NCBI GenBank assembly: GCA_017399325.1
Contig: JAFQDY010000110.1
Span: 1-7,163, forward strand
Reading direction: 5' to 3'
From: Oscillospiraceae bacterium
GTDB lineage: Bacteria; Bacillota; Clostridia; Oscillospirales; Oscillospiraceae
DNA: 7,163 nucleotides
The number at the start of each line of letters is the position of its first letter. Position 1 is the stretch's first letter. Position numbers and translations under genes: made by a program. This document shows positions 1 to 5,087 of the stretch, piece after piece. The notes beneath the pieces were generated by a model. That model saw nothing but the letters and a program-made list of their open reading frames with translations, had not been told where the DNA came from and did not search any database.

Positions 1-40
1 CATCCAGTTGTTCTTTCGTGATCACAGAGGTTTTTGCCAT
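1..40 (-). CDS. N-terminal fragment of a minus-strand gene (product uncertain)
   Basis: Only the first 13 codons lie in the window: MAKTSVITKEQLD, running off the left edge. The ATG is well supported: an AAGGAG Shine-Dalgarno site lies about 10 bases upstream on the minus strand, and a good promoter precedes it (81-109). The opening resembles, from memory, the start of some clostridial diaminopimelate decarboxylases, where a short Thr-Lys-Glu-Gln-Leu stretch precedes the barrel domain. Thirteen residues cannot establish this, so the product is left open. It is divergent from the parvulin gene at 228, with 187 bases between the two start codons. Confidence 0.7.
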   Translation of the reverse strand, partial: MAKTSVITKEQLD

Positions 41-80
41 ATTAAAACGGCTCCTTCTTTTGCACATAATAATTCAATTT

Positions 81-109
81 ATGATAACATTTTTTCGCCT
101 TTAATGCAA
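81..109 (-). promoter_or_regulatory. Promoter of the left-edge gene
   Basis: Read on the minus strand: -35 TTGCAT (109-104), a 17-base spacer, then -10 TATCAT (86-81). TGT just before the -10 gives an extended -10 (TGn). The predicted transcript start is near 74, giving a leader of about 34 bases before the ATG at 40. Sigma-A type. This is a sequence prediction only. Confidence 0.6.
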
Positions 110-156
110 GGGGGTCCGGCGGATTTTACGGAAATGTAAACAATTGATAAACAAAC

Positions 157-185
157 TTGCAATTGCTTGTCTGCCGTGGTAAACT
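157..185 (+). promoter_or_regulatory. Promoter of the zinc-ribbon parvulin gene
   Basis: -35 TTGCAA (157-162), 17-base spacer, -10 TAAACT (180-185), with TGG before the -10 (extended -10). The predicted transcript start is near 192, leaving about 36 bases of leader. The -35 overlaps the palindrome GCAATTGC (159-166), which could be chance or an operator. The rest of 41-227 holds the opposite-facing promoter and A+T-rich sequence; nothing else is recognised there. Confidence 0.5.
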
Positions 186-227
186 AAGTGCAAATCTGCC
201 CAGCGATGGGAGAAAGAGGAAGAAATT

Positions 228-1676
228 ATGGAATGTAAATTCTGCTTTGCGGAAATGGACGAGGATGCAAAGATCTGTCCTGCCTGCGGCAAATCCCAAG
301 AGGAAGAAAACGAGCAGGTAACGGCCGAGGAAGTGGCAGAGGAAGCCACCCCGGAAACCGAAGAAGTCGAAGAATCCGAAGAGACCGAAGAAGTCGAAGA
401 CGACGAGGATTACGAGGCCGACGAGCCTGCGAAAAAGAAAAAATCCGGCGCGTGGAAAGTAGTTCTGGCGGTACTGGGTGTGCTGGTAACGGCGCTGATC
501 CTCACCGGCGCGATTCTGTTCGGCCTTGGCGTTTTGGATGAAACCGTCGATCAGATCAAGGCCACAGCCCAAAGCCTGAACCCCTGGCGCGAGAATGATA
601 TTTATTACAAAAAGTCCTACACCGCCAAGGAAAAAGAGGTAGAGAAAAAGAAGGACATTGTGGTCGCCACTATGGGCGAATACTCCCTGACCAATGCAGA
701 ACTGCAGATCTACTACCATATGTGTGTGGACCAGTATGCCGAATACCTGACTATGATGGGTTTTGACGCAGACAAGGCTTTTGATGAGCAGGTTTATGAT
801 GAAACAACAGGCAGAACACTGCAGCAACTGATGCTGGAGACCGCCGTTCAGGAGTGGTGCAAATACACCACCTTGCTGGACTTGTCCAAGCAGGCTGACT
901 TCCAACTGACCGAGGAGCAGCAAGGCTATCTGGATTCTCTGAAAGAACAACTGGAAACAAAGGCAACGGAAGAAGGTTACACAGATCTGGAACTGTTCTT
1001 CAAGGACATTATGTTCGCCGGCAGTTCCATTGCGGCCTTTGACAGTTATAACTACACCGGCTATGTGGGAACGATGTACTACTACGATGTGGTGCTTCCC
1101 TCTGAGGCGGATAAAGAGACCTACTTCACCGAAAACGAAGATGTCCTCAAAGAGAACGGTATCACCAAAGACAGCGGTGATTACTACAATGTGCGCCACA
1201 TTATCATTACCCCCAAGGGCGGCACAGAAAATGAGGACGGCGATATCGTCTATTCCGATGCTGAATGGGAGACCTGCCGCGCTTCTGCCCAGAAACTGCT
1301 GGACCAGTTCCTGGCAGGTGAGCAGACCAAAGACGCCTTCGCCGAACTGGCCTATTACAACTCCGAAGACAGTTCTTACGAAAACGGCGGCCTTTTGGAC
1401 GACAACTATAAACCGCTGACCAAAGATACCAATTTCGTGGAAGAATTCAAAGCCTGGTACCTGGACGAAAGCAGACAGGCGGGCGATACCGGTCTGGTCA
1501 AGACCGTCTACGGCTACCATGTGATGTACTTTGAAGAAAAGTTCCCCATTTGGGACTATGAGGTGGAGGAACTGATCGTAAACGAGCGGACAGAGGAACT
1601 GACCGGTGTTCTGGAAGATGCCCAGGCAAAAACACCTATGACAGTCAACTACAAAAAGATCGTCCTCGGCGATTAA
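228..1676 (+). CDS. Membrane-anchored parvulin-type peptidyl-prolyl isomerase with N-terminal zinc ribbon
   Basis: This 482-residue protein is probably an extracytoplasmic foldase that isomerises X-Pro bonds in exported proteins, like PrsA/SurA. Residues 1-22 form a zinc ribbon with Cys3, Cys6, Cys17 and Cys20 in two CxxC pairs. Residues 25-67 are almost all Glu/Asp with scattered small residues. Lys69-Lys72 then precede a single membrane span at about 76-103, which fits a cytosolic N-terminus and an outside C-terminus. Residues 140-290 look like a helical chaperone region of the SurA-N kind. A parvulin domain spans about 321-437: VRHIII (322-327), FAELAYYNSEDSS (371-383), GG (387-388), and GYH (429-431), with His324 and His431 at positions usually conserved in the family. 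There is no lipobox, so it is not a PrsA lipoprotein. AGAGGA about 8 bases before the ATG supports the start. It stands alone, with its own promoter and a terminator. The fold is fairly sure; activity and the zinc-ribbon role are inferred. Confidence 0.88.
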   Translation: MECKFCFAEMDEDAKICPACGKSQEEENEQVTAEEVAEEATPETEEVEESEETEEVEDDEDYEADEPAKKKKSGAWKVVLAVLGVLVTALILTGAILFGLGVLDETVDQIKATAQSLNPWRENDIYYKKSYTAKEKEVEKKKDIVVATMGEYSLTNAELQIYYHMCVDQYAEYLTMMGFDADKAFDEQVYDETTGRTLQQLMLETAVQEWCKYTTLLDLSKQADFQLTEEQQGYLDSLKEQLETKATEEGYTDLELFFKDIMFAGSSIAAFDSYNYTGYVGTMYYYDVVLPSEADKETYFTENEDVLKENGITKDSGDYYNVRHIIITPKGGTENEDGDIVYSDAEWETCRASAQKLLDQFLAGEQTKDAFAELAYYNSEDSSYENGGLLDDNYKPLTKDTNFVEEFKAWYLDESRQAGDTGLVKTVYGYHVMYFEEKFPIWDYEVEELIVNERTEELTGVLEDAQAKTPMTVNYKKIVLGD

Positions 1677-1692
1677 AAAAGTAATTAAAAAC

Positions 1693-1726
1693 AAAAGACC
1701 CGGTTCACACTGAACCGGGCCTTTTT
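1693..1726. terminator. Bidirectional intrinsic terminator between parvulin and dihydrouridine synthase genes
   Basis: Perfect 9-base stem CCCGGTTCA (1699-1707) / TGAACCGGG (1711-1719) with a CAC loop. TTTTT follows on the plus strand (1722-1726) and an A-rich tract on the left (AAAACAAAAG) gives a U-tract for the minus strand. It sits 22 bases after the parvulin stop and only 10 bases after the stop of the convergent gene, so it serves both. Confidence 0.92.
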
Positions 1727-1729
1727 CTG

Positions 1730-2677
1730 TTAGTCCCAATCGGGGACGATGCTCTCCCGAAGGGGCAGATCGCGGAATATCTCGCGGGTGATCGCTTTGT
1801 ATTCGGCAACATCGGTGGTTTTTCGCAGGCGCTTGCCCAACTTTTCCGAATCGGCAAATTTACATAGCCAGTGCCGCCAATTTTCTTTCATACGGAACAT
1901 GGCGTTGCGGCTGCCGCCGAATGCGGTAATGTATTCGTCTAAAAGGGCATCGTGGAAATTTTCCAAAGCAGAAGCAGTTGTGCCGCCGGGGGTGAAAAGA
2001 CCCGGGTCTGCGATCAGTCCGCGGCCCACCATAATGGACTCCACCTGCGGATAATTTTTAGAAAATTTCGCCAATTCATCCTTGGTGCAAAGGCTGCCGT
2101 TGTAGCAGACCGGCGCTTTGCTTTCCTTTACCGCAAGATCAAAGGTGTCCATATCCACAGGCCCGTTGTAAAAGGCGGCCCGCACCCGGGGATGGACGGT
2201 CAACTGGCAAATGGGATAGCGGTTGAAAACTTCCAAGATCGCCGCAAATTCTTCCGGGGCGTGAAAACCGATGCGGGTCTTCACGGAGATGGGCAGACAA
2301 CTTTCCGCAAAAATTTTGTCCAAAAATGCGTCCAGTTCACCCAGATCTCGCAGCATGCCCGCGCCCTTTCCCTTGGCAGTCACCGTTCCCGAGGGACAAC
2401 CCAGATTCAGATTGACTTCCTCATACCCCAGATCCCGGCAAACACTTGTCATCCAGATAAAATCCTCCGGCACTTTGGTGAGCAGTTGAGGGACGGCGGC
2501 AAAGGAAACCGACTCTGCCGGGGGCAGTTCTCTTGCTTCCCGGGGGGTCAGCGCCCTGTGGACAGTGGGGGAGAAAAATGGCGTATAGTACCGGTCCACA
2601 CCGGGGAAAAACCGGTGGTGCAGCCGTCTGTAAATGCTGTCTGTCAGCCCCTCCAACGGGGCAAAATAATATTCCAT
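1730..2677 (-). CDS. tRNA-dihydrouridine synthase (Dus family, COG0042)
   Basis: This 315-residue flavoenzyme should reduce specific uridines in tRNA to dihydrouridine, using FMN and NAD(P)H, in the cytosol. Visible Dus barrel motifs in order: APLEGLTD at residues 6-13; NLNLGCPSGTVTAKGKGAGM at 89-108 with the catalytic Cys94; VKTRIG at 132-137 (Lys133, expected FMN contact); LTVHPR at 159-164 (His162); YNGSLCT at 192-198; and VGRGLIADPGLF at 217-228, the FMN phosphate-binding end of the barrel. The C-terminal 85 residues form the helical tRNA-binding domain. Length is normal for the family. The ATG at 2677 is preferred because AAGAGG ends 7 bases upstream; an in-frame TTG at 2683 would abut that site with no spacing. 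The target uridine, and hence the DusA/B/C subtype, cannot be fixed from sequence, although the Gly-Cys-Pro-Ser-Gly form is DusC-like. Convergent with parvulin, divergent from the kinase. Confidence 0.93.
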   Translation of the reverse strand: MEYYFAPLEGLTDSIYRRLHHRFFPGVDRYYTPFFSPTVHRALTPREARELPPAESVSFAAVPQLLTKVPEDFIWMTSVCRDLGYEEVNLNLGCPSGTVTAKGKGAGMLRDLGELDAFLDKIFAESCLPISVKTRIGFHAPEEFAAILEVFNRYPICQLTVHPRVRAAFYNGPVDMDTFDLAVKESKAPVCYNGSLCTKDELAKFSKNYPQVESIMVGRGLIADPGLFTPGGTTASALENFHDALLDEYITAFGGSRNAMFRMKENWRHWLCKFADSEKLGKRLRKTTDVAEYKAITREIFRDLPLRESIVPDWD

Positions 2678-2707
2678 AGGCAACCTCTTGACAAATTCGT
2701 TGCCTAT

Positions 2708-2737
2708 ATTATACTGTCAAAACAGTAGCCGTTGCAA
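2708..2737 (-). promoter_or_regulatory. Promoter of the dihydrouridine synthase gene
   Basis: Minus strand: -35 TTGCAA (2737-2732), 18-base spacer, perfect -10 TATAAT (2713-2708). The predicted transcript start near 2701 leaves only about 24 bases of leader. TTGCAA is its own reverse complement, and the same six bases are also the -35 of the rightward promoter. An alternative -35, TTGACA, lies only 2 bases from the -10 and is too close to use. Confidence 0.6.
2712..2727. repeat. Inverted repeat TACTGT-CAAA-ACAGTA (operator candidate)
   Basis: A perfect 6-base inverted repeat with a 4-base centre lies almost wholly in the spacer between the -35 and -10 of the dihydrouridine synthase promoter, where a bound protein would block polymerase. 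It has no U-tract and is outside the predicted transcripts, so a DNA-level role is more likely than an RNA hairpin. The regulator is unknown. Confidence 0.45.
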
Positions 2738-2760
2738 GTGGCAATTTTGCGTGTTATAAT
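2732..2760 (+). promoter_or_regulatory. Promoter of the kinase / TIGR04076 operon
   Basis: -35 TTGCAA (2732-2737), 17-base spacer, perfect -10 TATAAT (2755-2760). The predicted transcript start is near 2767, so the leader is about 15 bases and consists essentially of the Shine-Dalgarno site (AGAGGTG, 2768-2774). The -35 is shared, as a palindrome, with the leftward promoter. Confidence 0.7.
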
Positions 2761-2781
2761 AGGCAAAAGAGGTGATAACAA

Positions 2782-3282
2782 ATGGTGATCCTGATAACCG
2801 GCGCGACCCACACGGGCAAGACCGCATATGCCCAAAAACTTTTGGAAAAGCATAAATACCCCTACCTGTCCATTGACCACCTGAAAATGGGTCTGATCCG
2901 CAGCGGTCAGACAAAACTTACCCCAATGGACGACGAAAAATTAACGGATCATCTTTGGCCCATTGTCCGGGAAATGGTGAAAACAGCCATTGAAAACAAG
3001 CAGAATTTGATCGTCGAGGGGTGTTATATCCCATTTGACTGGCAGAAGGATTTCACGGAAAATTACTTAAAAAATATCCAATACACCTGCCTTATGATGT
3101 CCCCAAAATATATTGAGGATCACTTTGCCGATATTGTAAAAAACGCAAACATCATTGAGCATCGCTTAGACGATTCCGACCTGAACAAGGAAACTTTGAT
3201 TGCCGAAAATGCGCAAAATCTCGCCCAGTGCAAGGCGCATAACCTACCCTATATCCTAATCGACGGAGAATATGACCTATGA
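2782..3282 (+). CDS. Small P-loop kinase-like ATPase (AAA_33 / adenylate-kinase-like), substrate unknown
   Basis: A 166-residue cytosolic protein. It opens with a beta strand (VILIT) and a clear Walker A loop GATHTGKT at residues 7-14. SIDHLKMGLIR at 30-40 follows, with Asp32 placed where small-molecule and zeta-toxin-like kinases keep a catalytic or substrate-binding acid. LIVEG at 76-80 is a Walker-B-like strand. EHRLDD at 126-131 may supply lid arginine, and the protein ends with a last strand YILIDGEYDL. This is the layout of small kinases of the P-loop nucleotide or 2-phosphoglycerate kinase type, but nothing visible fixes the substrate. No partner antitoxin precedes it, so a zeta toxin is unlikely. 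AGAGGTG lies 7 bases before the ATG. Its stop overlaps the next start as ATGA, so the two are translationally coupled. Confidence 0.82.
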   Translation: MVILITGATHTGKTAYAQKLLEKHKYPYLSIDHLKMGLIRSGQTKLTPMDDEKLTDHLWPIVREMVKTAIENKQNLIVEGCYIPFDWQKDFTENYLKNIQYTCLMMSPKYIEDHFADIVKNANIIEHRLDDSDLNKETLIAENAQNLAQCKAHNLPYILIDGEYDL

Positions 3283-3587
3283 AAAAAGTGAAGATCACAG
3301 CCGTCCGGAGAACCACCTACCCGGACTTAATGGAACAATACGAAAACCCCATCGAACACGCCTGCGAGGTAACAATCGGCGACACCTGGGTGTCGGAAAA
3401 CGCCCAAAAGCCGGAGGGATTTTGCAATGCCGCGTGGGAATGGATGGCATCTTTCGTGAAAACTTTGGCAGAAGGCGGTGGTAACTTTTATGATGGCTGG
3501 ATGAAAAATCCCCATTCGGCGATGCTCAGTTGTAACGACGGCTTCCGTCCGGTCAGTTACTATCTGGAAACATTGGAAAACGATTAA
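3279..3587 (+). CDS. TIGR04076-type small protein, function unknown
   Basis: A 102-residue soluble protein with the look of the TIGR04076 family: an N-terminal strand KVKITAVRR (3-11), PEGFC followed by a Trp-rich helix (45-55), a Gly-rich turn (EGGGNFYDGW, 65-74) and CNDGFRPV (85-92) near the end. Cys29, Cys49 and Cys85 fall where cysteines recur in members as I recall them, which could mean metal or redox chemistry; this is inference. No function is established for the family to my knowledge. The start overlaps the kinase stop (ATGA, 3279-3282), and GGAG at 3265-3268 lies 10 bases before the ATG. Family assignment is from motif memory and was not checked against a profile. Confidence 0.8.
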   Translation: MKKVKITAVRRTTYPDLMEQYENPIEHACEVTIGDTWVSENAQKPEGFCNAAWEWMASFVKTLAEGGGNFYDGWMKNPHSAMLSCNDGFRPVSYYLETLEND

Positions 3588-3590
3588 TAT

Positions 3591-3624
3591 AAAAGTGCGT
3601 TGCAAATATTCGCAACGCACTTTT
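3591..3624. terminator. Bidirectional intrinsic terminator between TIGR04076 and DUF3021 genes
   Basis: 13-base perfect stem AAAAGTGCGTTGC (3591-3603) / GCAACGCACTTTT (3612-3624) around an 8-base loop. T3621-3625 serves the plus strand; AAAA at 3591-3594 gives a U-tract to the minus-strand operon. The stop codons of the two convergent genes are at 3587 and 3627, so the hairpin fills the whole gap. Confidence 0.92.
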
Positions 3625-3626
3625 TG

Positions 3627-4046
3627 TCAGTTTTTCAGCAGTTCGTTCAGTTTCTTGGCTTTTGCTTTCTCTACAAGATAAATGACGAACCAGATAAGGG
3701 TGTAGCCCACCGCAAAAATGCCGGTAAAGATCAAAATCGGTTTCAGATTCGCCATCAGCCAGCCGTTGATCAGATAGGTGAGAATGTAAACGATGTACAG
3801 CACACCGCCGTGGAGCAAGATCATGGTAGGCAGGGGCAGTTGTTCCACCTGATAGATGGCGGTCATACCCGCCACGATAAAAGCCAGCGCCATAATGGAC
3901 AGGATCTCTGAGCAAACCTTTTGAGGAACAAGAGCCTCTGCCGCACCGGTGGCACCCAAAATGCCGTAGATAACCGCCAAAACCAGCGGTCCGCTTGCGG
4001 CGCAGATCAGACCCCGGAGCAAAAATTCTTTCAGGAATTTCTTCAT
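3627..4046 (-). CDS. DUF3021 family four-span membrane protein
   Basis: A 139-residue integral membrane protein. The opening MKKFLKEFLLRGLICA and a Pro at residue 20 (SGPLVLAVIYG) match DUF3021 as I know it. Likely spans are at about 11-31, 46-65, 73-95 and 102-125, and the tail is basic (KAKAKKLNELLKN). The start is the ATG at 4046, which overlaps the LytTR stop as ATGA; AAGGAGG (4058-4064) lies upstream inside the two Arg codons near the LytTR C-terminus. A longer in-frame start at 4112 would run back through the LytTR gene and has no such site. DUF3021 genes are commonly next to LytTR regulators. The likely role, by analogy with LytTR regulatory systems, is to bind and hold the regulator at the membrane; this is inference. 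Confidence 0.88.
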   Translation of the reverse strand: MKKFLKEFLLRGLICAASGPLVLAVIYGILGATGAAEALVPQKVCSEILSIMALAFIVAGMTAIYQVEQLPLPTMILLHGGVLYIVYILTYLINGWLMANLKPILIFTGIFAVGYTLIWFVIYLVEKAKAKKLNELLKN

Positions 4047-4486
4047 TTTGATTCTAACCTCCTTTTGATCTGGGCGAAGCACCTTCTTGACACATATTCC
4101 CTGTAACCGCACTTAAAAATGGCGTCCACGGAGCCTGCGTAAGTAACCTGAAAACGGTCCAGCCGGGCCTCGTTTGCCAATGCGCTTTTGTTGATGCGGA
4201 TAAAAGACGAGGGCAGTTGCTGCTCCAGTTCGTAAAGCCGCTGCTTCAGCCGATAACGGCAATTTTTCGAATCGATGGCGTATGTTTTTCCGTCCAGCAC
4301 AGTTACGCACTCGATTTCCGAAACGCAGAGCATTTTGATGTCGTCTTCGGTGTAACCGGGAATGCGGTCTGCGCCTGCGTACTGCATAACCAGCGCTTCG
4401 ATCTCGTCAGTCAGCGCACTGCGGTTGCGGACTCTGGCGATCACTTCTTCGTCCTGTTCGTTGTCGATGATAAGCCGAAACTTCAT
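4043..4486 (-). CDS. LytTR-domain DNA-binding regulator without receiver domain
   Basis: A 147-residue cytosolic transcription regulator. Residues 1-45 form a short N-terminal segment (MKFRLIIDNEQ...) rather than a response-regulator receiver, which would need about 120 residues. The LytTR domain covers roughly 46-145: VTVLDGKTYAIDS (61-73), LPSSFIRINKSALAN (91-105), and a final VSRRCFAQIKRRL (132-144), the family's strand-helix ending. The start is the ATG at 4486: AAGGAGG at 4494-4500 sits 7 bases upstream. A longer frame reaching 4576 would overlap the promoter and is rejected. First gene of a two-gene operon with DUF3021. Such pairs often activate their own promoter; the CAATCGGT repeats upstream are candidate sites. 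Confidence 0.9.
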   Translation of the reverse strand: MKFRLIIDNEQDEEVIARVRNRSALTDEIEALVMQYAGADRIPGYTEDDIKMLCVSEIECVTVLDGKTYAIDSKNCRYRLKQRLYELEQQLPSSFIRINKSALANEARLDRFQVTYAGSVDAIFKCGYREYVSRRCFAQIKRRLESK

Positions 4487-4506
4487 GGGCCCACCTCCTT
4501 GTTTTG

Positions 4507-4536
4507 ATTGTATCACAATCCCGGACAAAATGCCAA
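4507..4536 (-). promoter_or_regulatory. Promoter of the LytTR-DUF3021 operon
   Basis: Minus strand: -35 TTGGCA (4536-4531), 18-base spacer, -10 TACAAT (4512-4507) with TGA directly before it (extended -10). The predicted transcript start near 4500 coincides with the first base of the Shine-Dalgarno site, so the leader is about 14 bases. Confidence 0.6.
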
Positions 4537-4545
4537 ATAAACAGA

Positions 4546-4591
4546 CAATCGGTATTTTTGCACCACTCAACGGCAAATACTTGCAATCGGT
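4546..4591. repeat. Direct repeat CAATCGGT x2, candidate regulator sites
   Basis: CAATCGGT occurs at 4546-4553 and 4584-4591 in the same orientation, 38 bases apart. The left copy lies 9 bases upstream of the -35 of the LytTR promoter; the right copy ends 2 bases before the weak -35 region of the rightward promoter. A related CAACGGC lies between them (4568-4574). LytTR proteins bind direct repeats, although usually at 20-22 base periodicity, so the assignment is tentative. Confidence 0.4.
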
Positions 4592-4593
4592 GC

Positions 4594-4623
4594 TGTTTTA
4601 TTGGACTGATACCTTGCTACAAT
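4594..4623 (+). promoter_or_regulatory. Promoter of the small glycine-zipper membrane protein gene
   Basis: -10 TACAAT (4618-4623) preceded by TGC (extended -10). At 17-18 bases upstream the hexamer is only TGTTTT/GTTTTA, a poor -35, which is compatible with an activator-dependent promoter. The predicted transcript start is near 4630, ahead of the AAGGGGG Shine-Dalgarno site at 4639-4645. Confidence 0.5.
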
Positions 4624-4653
4624 GAAGACACGACCAAAAAGGGGGTTCAAACA

Positions 4654-5058
4654 ATGGAAAGCACATGGGGACTGGCCAATTTTCTGTGGGGTTCACTCAT
4701 TGTTGGAATGATCATTTTTATTATTCATGAGGCGCGCAAATCGCCGGAGCAGAAAAAGCGTGAGGCAGAAAATGCCCGTGGGCGTTACGAACAGCGTCGT
4801 TTGTCGGAAAAGATCGTGGAGGTAAAGCGCTTAGGCATTACCAACGCGGAATTTAAGCGGGGCGGTTTGAAAGGCGCGTTGTTCGGCGGCTTTATCGGAG
4901 GTGTTCCCGGCGCGATCATCGGGTCGGTGCTTCCTTGGGGAAAAAGTGTGCCGGTGGAGAGTTTTGCCGTGAAATACGGAGACGGAAAAGTGGTTATCCG
5001 CCAGTGTATGCAGCGATCGAGTGAATACAAAGCGCTGATGAAACGGGTAACAAAATAA
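4654..5058 (+). CDS. Small membrane protein with glycine-zipper-like segment, function unknown
   Basis: A 134-residue protein I do not recognise. Residues 8-25 form a hydrophobic span (ANFLWGSLIVGMIIFIIH), followed by a very basic/acidic helix likely to be cytosolic (about 27-58; RKSPEQKKREAENARGRYEQ in its first part). Residues 70-94 form a Gly-rich hydrophobic stretch, GGLKGALFGGFIGGVPGAIIG onward, with Gly at recurring 3-4 residue steps like a glycine zipper. It could be a second span or an oligomerising helix. The last 40 residues look like a small beta domain ending in a basic tail. AAGGGGG lies 8 bases before the ATG at 4654. The frame is open upstream to 4504 but passes through the promoter, so the longer start is rejected. 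Divergent from LytTR and possibly under its control. Confidence 0.78.
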   Translation: MESTWGLANFLWGSLIVGMIIFIIHEARKSPEQKKREAENARGRYEQRRLSEKIVEVKRLGITNAEFKRGGLKGALFGGFIGGVPGAIIGSVLPWGKSVPVESFAVKYGDGKVVIRQCMQRSSEYKALMKRVTK

Positions 5059-5083
5059 GCCGGCCGTTTCTAACAGCCGGCTT
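5057..5083. terminator. Terminator hairpin between the small membrane protein and DUF3892 genes
   Basis: 8-base stem AAGCCGGC (5057-5064) / GCCGGCTT (5076-5083) with an 11-base loop. It begins inside the stop codon of the plus-strand gene and ends 5 bases short of the end of the minus-strand gene. The plus-strand tail (TTGTTATTAAG) is only moderately T-rich; the minus-strand tail (TTATTTTGTT) is better. Confidence 0.8.
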
Positions 5084-5087
5084 GTTA

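Larger units (their letters stand above)
2676..2766. repeat. Three copies of ATAGGCAA across the divergent promoter region
   Basis: ATAGGCAAC at 2676-2684 and its exact reverse complement GTTGCCTAT at 2699-2707 form a 9-base inverted repeat with 14 bases between. ATAGGCAA recurs at 2759-2766. The last two copies overlap the downstream edge of the -10 hexamers of the leftward and rightward promoters respectively, where a repressor would act. The first pair also spans the dihydrouridine synthase Shine-Dalgarno site and start codon. If transcription starts far enough upstream, it could fold as a leader hairpin with AAGAGG in or next to the loop. Confidence 0.6.

Noticed and set aside
126..1739. 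A 537-codon open frame on the minus strand across the whole parvulin gene
   Set aside because: It mirrors the parvulin gene. The Glu/Lys/Asp-rich sense codons read as Phe/Leu/Val codons in antisense and produce few stops. The product is an implausible Phe/Leu/Val-rich chain with no domains, and the sense frame has clear zinc-ribbon and parvulin motifs.
2678..2683. TTG at 2683 as the dihydrouridine synthase start
   Set aside because: It would sit directly against AAGAGG with no spacing; the ATG at 2677 has normal spacing and the family's usual N-terminus.
1952..2728. A 258-codon plus-strand frame across the dihydrouridine synthase gene
   Set aside because: It is antisense to a gene with intact catalytic and FMN motifs, starts mid-gene without a ribosome site and runs through the divergent promoters.
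2782..3587. Kinase plus small partner as a zeta-type toxin-antitoxin pair
   Set aside because: The downstream protein resembles TIGR04076, not an epsilon-type antitoxin, and the gene order and family do not match known zeta systems.
4504..4653. Upstream extension of the small membrane protein to 4504
   Set aside because: The added residues run through both divergent promoters and have no Shine-Dalgarno site; the ATG at 4654 has AAGGGGG 8 bases away.
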